Origin: Planctomycetota bacterium
GTDB taxonomy: Bacteria; Planctomycetota; GCA-002687715; DRQF01
Length of the DNA stretch: 9,415 bases
Direction: 5' to 3'
Assembly: GCA_024275615.1 (NCBI GenBank)
Contig: JAJRYU010000691.1
Location: 1 to 9,415 of the forward strand
Below the pieces are notes generated by a model that did not search any database, was not told the origin of the DNA, and saw only the letters and a program-made list of their open reading frames with translations. Shown piece by piece: positions 5,672 through 9,415 of the stretch (positions within the stretch are counted from its first letter, which is position 1; each line of letters begins with the position of its first letter). The position numbers were made by a program, and so were the translations under genes.

Positions 5672-6490
5672 TTAACATATCGAACCCCTGGCTGCCCGTT
5701 CATACGCAACAGTCAAATCACGGGTCAAAGGGCCAGGCGCGGCGGCATAGGCCACGTCCTCAATACGTGTGAGGGGCTGAATTCCAGAAAAAGAACCAGT
5801 CAAAAAGGCCTCATCGGCGGTTTTGAGGTCGGAACGATCGAATTCGCCCTCAACCACTCGGATTCCCAAGGCAATTGCTTCATCAATCACACAGGCCCGA
5901 GTGACTCCAGGAAGAATGCCTTCCTCCAATTTCGGCGTCAAGAGAGCACCTGAGCGAATGAAGAAGAAATTAGCGCGTGTCGTTTCCATGAGATGGCCGT
6001 TTGGTGACAAAAAAAGGGCATCGTCATAGCCCAAGTCCACGGCTTTTTGCCGTGCCAGCGTATACGGCATCCGATTCCACAGTTTCGTCCGTGGCAGGTC
6101 ACACCCAAGAGCGAACGGTGAAGCCTGTAACATCGCACTTCGCGGAACGGTTTGTGGGACAAATGCGGGAGCGACTTCCCCTGTAACCAGTGTGTCGACA
6201 GTGGTTTCGCTTTGCAGCAAACAGATTTTTATCCGGGCCTCCTCACCTGGCTGGCTTTGGACAATTTGTTCAATTTGCACACCCAGGGTGGAAAGACTCA
6301 GGGACACTGACATGCCAAGGGTCTTGGCGCCTCCTAAGAGTCGAGTGAGATGACGCGCCAAAAACATCGGTTTGCCGTCAATTGTTCGAAGTGTCTCGAA
6401 GACTCCCAAACCGGTTTCGAAGAATGGGTCGCGCCAAGAAAGCGTCAACTGATCGTTTTTGTAGAATTTACCGTTGAGGACATAGGACAT
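5672..6490 (-). CDS. pabC: Aminodeoxychorismate lyase (PLP fold-type IV aminotransferase family)
   Basis: 272 residues, the usual length. It converts 4-amino-4-deoxychorismate to 4-aminobenzoate and pyruvate for folate synthesis, in the cytosol. Family features are in order: an N-terminal VLNGKFY and RDPFFETGLGVFETLRT segment at 4-36; GKPMFLARHLTRL at 39-51; the PLP lysine K136 in LPRTKLWNRMPY; the PLP-contacting E169 in GHLMETTRANFFFI; and LEEGILPGVTR at 188-198 before the C-terminal GSFSGIQPL loop. Fold-type IV enzymes also include branched-chain and D-amino-acid aminotransferases. The call as PabC rests mainly on the adjoining pabB. The ATG lies 46 nt inside pabB, with only a weak GGTGA upstream, so translation is probably coupled to pabB. 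The start matches the family N-terminus and is not movable without losing conserved residues. Confidence 0.88.
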   Translation of the reverse strand: MSYVLNGKFYKNDQLTLSWRDPFFETGLGVFETLRTIDGKPMFLARHLTRLLGGAKTLGMSVSLSLSTLGVQIEQIVQSQPGEEARIKICLLQSETTVDTLVTGEVAPAFVPQTVPRSAMLQASPFALGCDLPRTKLWNRMPYTLARQKAVDLGYDDALFLSPNGHLMETTRANFFFIRSGALLTPKLEEGILPGVTRACVIDEAIALGIRVVEGEFDRSDLKTADEAFLTGSFSGIQPLTRIEDVAYAAAPGPLTRDLTVAYERAARGSIC

Positions 6491-7872
6491 GAAGTCACCA
6501 AATCCGTATCTAGGGCATCCAGAATACCCGCCACCTTTACCACTGATTCCGCGTATTCATGCTCTGGGTCGGAGTCGATGACAATGCCACCGCCGCCATG
6601 AATACGGGCATAGCCGTTTTCTAACACGAGGGTTCGGATGGCAATACTCCATTCAGCCCGATCATCGATGCTGACATAACCCATGGATCCGGTATAGGGC
6701 CCGCGGCGTACGTGCTCAAGCTCGTTGATCACCTTCATCGCGGCGATCTTCGGGGCGCCGGTAATCGATCCGCCAGGCCACGAGGCTTTCAACAAATCGA
6801 AGAAATCGGCTCCTTCCTTCAACCGACCTCGAATTTGGGAGACCAAATGATGAACTGTGGGAACGCTTCTGGTCTGAGCATGGTTAATGACACTCACCGA
6901 TGCCGGGCGGCAAACTCGTGAAAGATCGTTGCGCATAAGGTCGACGATCATTGCCAGTTCGGCTCGATCCTTTTCGCTTTTCTCCAGTAGACGGCGTTGT
7001 CGCTCGTCTTCTGCTGGGTCCTTGGCGCGCGCCGTTGTTCCTTTGATTGGTCGCGTTTCAACGCGGGCGCCATCAAGCCGTAAGAAACTCTCTGGTGAAT
7101 GAGAAGAAATCGCACTTCTCCCCCATTCCATCAGAGCTCCGAGGGGTGCCGGGTGCTGTTGCCGAATGTGCTCGAAGACCGCAATAGGGCTGTCGCTGAT
7201 CGCCGTCAAGAACCTCTGGGTCAAGTTGACCTGATAGACGTCACCCGCTCGGATCTTCTGCCGTATCTTCTCTACCAACCCCAAGTACACGTCTTTCGAG
7301 AGATTCGACTGAGCGACACGCCGCTTTTCAGGGGCCGTATAGACCGGCAAGGCTGGGCCATTCTTGATTAGGTCCTTCACATGTGCGATGCGCTTGATGG
7401 CGTCTTCTGATGAGTCCAGGCTCAAGATGCGCACACGGTTGTCTTGACTTTCATCGATCTCCAACCAAATATCGTACGCTGCCAAGACTGCATCTGGAAG
7501 ACTGGAGTCAGCCGGGTTCGTCGCCGGAATATCTTCGAATTGATCGTTGAGTTCATAACCCAAGTAGCCCATGAGACCACCAGCAAAGACCTTCTCTCCG
7601 AGGGGCGCTGCTCCGAGATCTCGAAGCTCTTGCAGCATCGAACGGGCAAGCACGGCCAAATTGCTGGCAACCTGGAGTCCCCCTCCTCGTCGTCGGTGGA
7701 TGTAGCGCCTTCCCTGGACAGTCAACGTAGCCCGTGGGTCGATTCCCAGAATTGAAAACCGCTGGCCTAACCCTCGCGCACTGTCATCAAGGAGGATCTT
7801 CCCCGGTACCGACTCAAGTCGAGCGTAGAGCGCACTGGCGCATAATTCGGTATCAATGACCTCTTGGAGCAT
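6445..7872 (-). CDS. pabB: Aminodeoxychorismate synthase component I
   Basis: 475 residues. Together with a glutaminase subunit it converts chorismate to 4-amino-4-deoxychorismate. The N-terminal domain shows FAGGLMGYLGYEL at about 96-108. The chorismate-binding domain starts near 193 with YLGLVEKIRQKIRAGDVYQV and NLTQRF, and continues with SPESFLRL and ETRPIKGTTAR at 272-282. Then come EKDRAELAMIVDLMRNDLSR at 300-319, SWPGGSITGAPK at 364-375, and GGGGIVIDSDPEHEY with AES at 426-443. The lysine K277 in PIKGT marks aminodeoxychorismate synthases; anthranilate synthase TrpE has PIAGT (family knowledge), so PabB is preferred over TrpE. No pabA lies in the window. The last 20 or so codons (Ser/Thr-rich) overlap the start of pabC and lie beyond the conserved domain. 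ATG start, weak ribosome site. A hairpin with a T-run stands about 52 nt upstream of the start. Confidence 0.93.
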   Translation of the reverse strand: MLQEVIDTELCASALYARLESVPGKILLDDSARGLGQRFSILGIDPRATLTVQGRRYIHRRRGGGLQVASNLAVLARSMLQELRDLGAAPLGEKVFAGGLMGYLGYELNDQFEDIPATNPADSSLPDAVLAAYDIWLEIDESQDNRVRILSLDSSEDAIKRIAHVKDLIKNGPALPVYTAPEKRRVAQSNLSKDVYLGLVEKIRQKIRAGDVYQVNLTQRFLTAISDSPIAVFEHIRQQHPAPLGALMEWGRSAISSHSPESFLRLDGARVETRPIKGTTARAKDPAEDERQRRLLEKSEKDRAELAMIVDLMRNDLSRVCRPASVSVINHAQTRSVPTVHHLVSQIRGRLKEGADFFDLLKASWPGGSITGAPKIAAMKVINELEHVRRGPYTGSMGYVSIDDRAEWSIAIRTLVLENGYARIHGGGGIVIDSDPEHEYAESVVKVAGILDALDTDLVTSCPMSSTVNSTKTIS

Positions 7873-7924
7873 CTATCTCAATCGCTGAATCATCCACTCG
7901 TCGCGTTAGGCAAAGCCGAGCCGC

Positions 7925-7946
7925 AAAAAATGGGACCAGTCGTCCC
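7925..7946 (-). terminator. Terminator-like hairpin with T-run in the pabB leader
   Basis: Read on the minus strand: GGGAC, loop GACTG, GTCCC, then A and six T (positions 7946 down to 7925). This is a short but GC-rich 5-bp stem with a U-tract, pointing toward pabB, whose ATG is at 7872. A second, competing pairing exists: TGGGA (7953-7949) with TCCCA (7935-7931). It could be an attenuator of pabB, or a stop for antisense transcripts from the recombinase gene. The structure is seen; the function is inferred, and the stem is short for an efficient terminator. Confidence 0.4.
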
Positions 7947-7955
7947 CTTCCCAGT

Positions 7956-7961
7956 TAGAAT
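7956..7961 (+). promoter_or_regulatory. Possible -10 element of the recombinase gene
   Basis: TAGAAT, a 5 of 6 match to TATAAT, ends 6 nt before ATG 7968. No matching -35 is visible at 16-18 nt and no Shine-Dalgarno sequence precedes the ATG. If real, transcription would begin at or beside the start codon and give a leaderless mRNA. This is a single short motif, so it is weak evidence. Confidence 0.25.
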
Positions 7962-7967
7962 TGCACC

Positions 7968-8870
7968 ATGATCGATTTAGACGGATTTCTCAAGATCATA
8001 GAAGAAGGCCAAGGTGTCTCGCCGCACACATTGAAGGCTTACCGCAGCGATTTGAACAGTTTTTTCGCTGAGTTGAAAGAAAACCGTGGAAATCCTGGGC
8101 TCGCCGAGATTGAGCTCCACCACTTGCGGCTCTTCCTTTCCGACCTCATCTCCCGGGGCTACGCCCCTGCCACCGTAGCCAGAAAAGCAGCAGCACTCCG
8201 AGCATTCTTCGCCTTCATGCATCGGCAAGGCAAGATCGCCAGCAACCCTGCTACCCTGTTGAAGTCTTCGCCTGGGCCCCGGGGTTTGCCAACCGTATTA
8301 TCATCACAGCAGATCGATTCTCTGTTCCAAGTGATGCACGGCAACGGTTTCATCAACATCCGCGACCGCGCCCTTTTTGAATTCTTGTACAGCACGGGTG
8401 CCCGAGTCAGCGAAGCCTGCGGTCTTCAGATCGGCGACCTCGACATTGAAGAGGGCATTGCTCGCCTCTTAGGTAAGGGCAACAAAGAAAGGTTGGCAGC
8501 CCTGGGGAAATTCGCGCGCGAAGCTCTGGACGAATACCTGCCACTGCGCCAGCAAAAAGCGCAAGCAAGAGCGGACCAACACGTTTTTCTCAATGACCGC
8601 GGTGGCCCGCTCTCGGACCGAAGCGTCCGACGTATTCTCAAGAAACGCCTACTCGCAGCAGACCTGCCAATATCGATTAGTCCCCACTCATTGCGTCATT
8701 CCTTCGCAACACACCTCCTTCAAGGTGGTGCCGGGCTCCGGGAAGTTCAGGAACTCCTGGGACATGCATCCGTCAACACGACACAAATCTACACAAAAAT
8801 ATCACCGGAACAGCTGAGAGAAGTCTACTTGCGCAACCATCCGCGAGCCCGCCCAGTCTCGGACTCGTGA
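7968..8870 (+). CDS. xerC: Tyrosine recombinase XerC/XerD
   Basis: 300 residues, the normal Xer size. The N-terminal SAM-like DNA-binding domain covers about 1-95 (SPHTLKAYRSDLNSFF; ATVARKAAALRAFFAFMH). The catalytic domain holds the full set: R146 in TGARVSEACGL, K170 in LLGKGNKER, H240 and R243 in SPHSLRHSFATHLL, H266 in ELLGHASVNTTQIYT and the nucleophile Y275. It ends in the Xer-type EVYLRNHPRAR. The pair XerC/XerD resolves chromosome dimers at dif sites (family knowledge). The split between XerC and XerD is not firm: TTQIYT with VYxxxHPRA leans to XerC. No integron, phage or transposon feature is next to it, so a housekeeping role is more likely than that of a mobile-element integrase. 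ATG start, without an evident ribosome site. It is divergent from pabB and overlaps the pseudopilin gene tail-to-tail. Confidence 0.92.
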   Translation: MIDLDGFLKIIEEGQGVSPHTLKAYRSDLNSFFAELKENRGNPGLAEIELHHLRLFLSDLISRGYAPATVARKAAALRAFFAFMHRQGKIASNPATLLKSSPGPRGLPTVLSSQQIDSLFQVMHGNGFINIRDRALFEFLYSTGARVSEACGLQIGDLDIEEGIARLLGKGNKERLAALGKFAREALDEYLPLRQQKAQARADQHVFLNDRGGPLSDRSVRRILKKRLLAADLPISISPHSLRHSFATHLLQGGAGLREVQELLGHASVNTTQIYTKISPEQLREVYLRNHPRARPVSDS

Positions 8871-9292
8871 GAGGTTAGCCGCGAGAGCATTTCGAGATGG
8901 GCTTTGCTGAGCCCCACACAACACAAATCAATTGCGCCATCACCATCAAGATCGGCGGAAATGCTGCCATCTTCATTCCGGCAAAAAACTGCTGCAGGAG
9001 CCATAGGAGCGGCAGCTCCACCATCCGGATTTGCAATTACGGAAAAATCGCCCCAGGGATCAAGAAGATCGCGATCGGCGACGCGCAAGAAAGTGTCGGG
9101 AAGAACATCTTGAGCAAAACCAAGCGTGTCAAAGGCATTGGCCAGGGGTCTAGCGCCACGAATATGAGGCGTCTTCTCAGCGACCTCAAGCGCACTGAGA
9201 TAGAAGAATGCAATGGTAGCGGCCATGACCATCATCGTCGAGCACAAGATTGCCATCTTGACTAAGCTAAAACCGTTCGGTTTCTTGATCAT
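8825..9292 (-). CDS. Pseudopilin-like protein with prepilin leader and Lys at mature position 5
   Basis: 155 residues. MIKKPNG then FSLVKMAI is a prepilin leader (basic, Gly at 7, Phe at +1) followed by a hydrophobic helix to about residue 35, as in type II secretion and type IV pilus subunits. Prepilin peptidase would cut after Gly7. Mature position 5, normally Glu, is Lys here. The globular part contains LLDPWGDFSVI at 76-86, reminiscent of the DPWG segment of GspG-like pseudopilins, and DLDGDGAIDLCC at 114-125, an acidic DxDGDG loop of calcium-binding type next to two cysteines (a third is C104). The start is ATG 9292-9290, because it gives the short leader; an in-frame TTG at 9325 would add 11 non-leader residues. 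The ribosome site is weak. The last 46 bp overlap the recombinase gene on the other strand. The system it belongs to cannot be told. Confidence 0.78.
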   Translation of the reverse strand: MIKKPNGFSLVKMAILCSTMMVMAATIAFFYLSALEVAEKTPHIRGARPLANAFDTLGFAQDVLPDTFLRVADRDLLDPWGDFSVIANPDGGAAAPMAPAAVFCRNEDGSISADLDGDGAIDLCCVGLSKAHLEMLSRLTSHESETGRARGWLRK

Positions 9293-9338
9293 GAAATGCT
9301 CGTGGGAAGCGAGTCGTAGCAACAAAACCTTGCCACGT

Positions 9339-9415
9339 CTAGAGCTTGGAGGCCCGATTGATGAAGTTGCCGTTGCGTGCGCGGATCACGTCATCATCGC
9401 TCGACCGAGCATCAA
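9339..9415 (-). CDS. Possible C-terminal end of a further protein, cut by the window edge
   Basis: A reading frame open from the window edge ends in TAG at 9341-9339. Its last residues are DARSSDDDVIRARNGNFINR and then ASKL. It would lie 46 nt upstream of the pseudopilin gene on the same strand. The acidic DDD run recalls the D-rich loop of that neighbour, so a second pilin-like subunit is conceivable. 25 codons are too few to be sure: such an open stretch can occur by chance. A competing plus-strand start exists over the same bases. Confidence 0.35.
   Translation of the reverse strand, partial: DARSSDDDVIRARNGNFINRASKL

Noticed and set aside
5672..6490. Branched-chain or D-amino-acid aminotransferase
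   Set aside because: Same fold, but the overlap with pabB and the length favour aminodeoxychorismate lyase. Not excluded by sequence alone.
6445..7872. Anthranilate synthase component I (TrpE) as the identity of the chorismate enzyme
   Set aside because: The PIKGT motif has Lys where TrpE has Ala, and a fold-type IV lyase follows directly, which fits PabB-PabC.
7968..8870. Integrase of a phage, integron or genomic island
   Set aside because: Length, N-terminal domain and the HPRAR end are those of XerC/XerD; no tRNA, attachment-site duplication, gene cassettes or phage genes are visible.
8825..9325. Pseudopilin starting at the in-frame TTG at 9325
   Set aside because: It would place 11 extra residues before the basic prepilin leader; ATG 9292 gives the usual short leader cut after Gly7.

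Overview
The window reads as ordinary chromosomal DNA of a Gram-negative-type bacterium, moderately GC-rich by eye (about 50-53 %). The evidence is a lipobox signal peptide, a prepilin-type leader and several membrane-anchored proteins. A Lys-rich HEAT-repeat lipoprotein ending in a W..W motif, next to pilin-like genes and orphan anchored proteins, is a style I associate with Planctomycetota, but that placement is an inference of low confidence. No tRNA, rRNA, CRISPR array, insertion sequence or phage gene is visible.

Layout, left to right. (1) 1-1822, minus strand: xseA, xseB and the 5' end of ispA form a tight run (gaps of 19 and 4 nt), encoding exonuclease VII and a short-chain isoprenyl diphosphate synthase. 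(2) 1951-2121, plus strand: a 56-codon two-cluster ferredoxin, divergent from xseA. It has a hairpin over its ribosome-binding region and its stop overlaps the convergent gene by 8 bp. (3) 2114-5572, minus strand: a four-gene cluster transcribed as HEAT-repeat lipoprotein, DUF2062 membrane protein, a 231-aa single-pass protein and a roughly 470-aa single-pass coiled-coil protein. Spacings are 18 nt, a TGATG overlap and about 10 nt. Nothing in it but DUF2062 and the HEAT repeats is recognisable. (4) 5672-7872, minus strand: pabB and pabC overlap by 46 nt. They make 4-aminobenzoate from chorismate for folate; no pabA glutaminase is present here. (5) 7968-8870, plus strand: a XerC/XerD-type tyrosine recombinase, divergent from pabB. 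(6) 8825-9415, minus strand: a pseudopilin-like protein with lysine at mature position 5, overlapping the recombinase gene tail-to-tail by 46 bp, then perhaps the last codons of another protein at the edge.

Most of the content is housekeeping: DNA repair, isoprenoids, folate, chromosome dimer resolution. The least explained parts are the four-gene envelope cluster, the odd pseudopilin, and three short non-coding structures: the hairpin before the ferredoxin, the 22-bp dyad before the HEAT lipoprotein, and a terminator-like hairpin in the pabB leader. I found no convincing case for a wholly new defence or mobile system. The envelope cluster is the best candidate for something undescribed.
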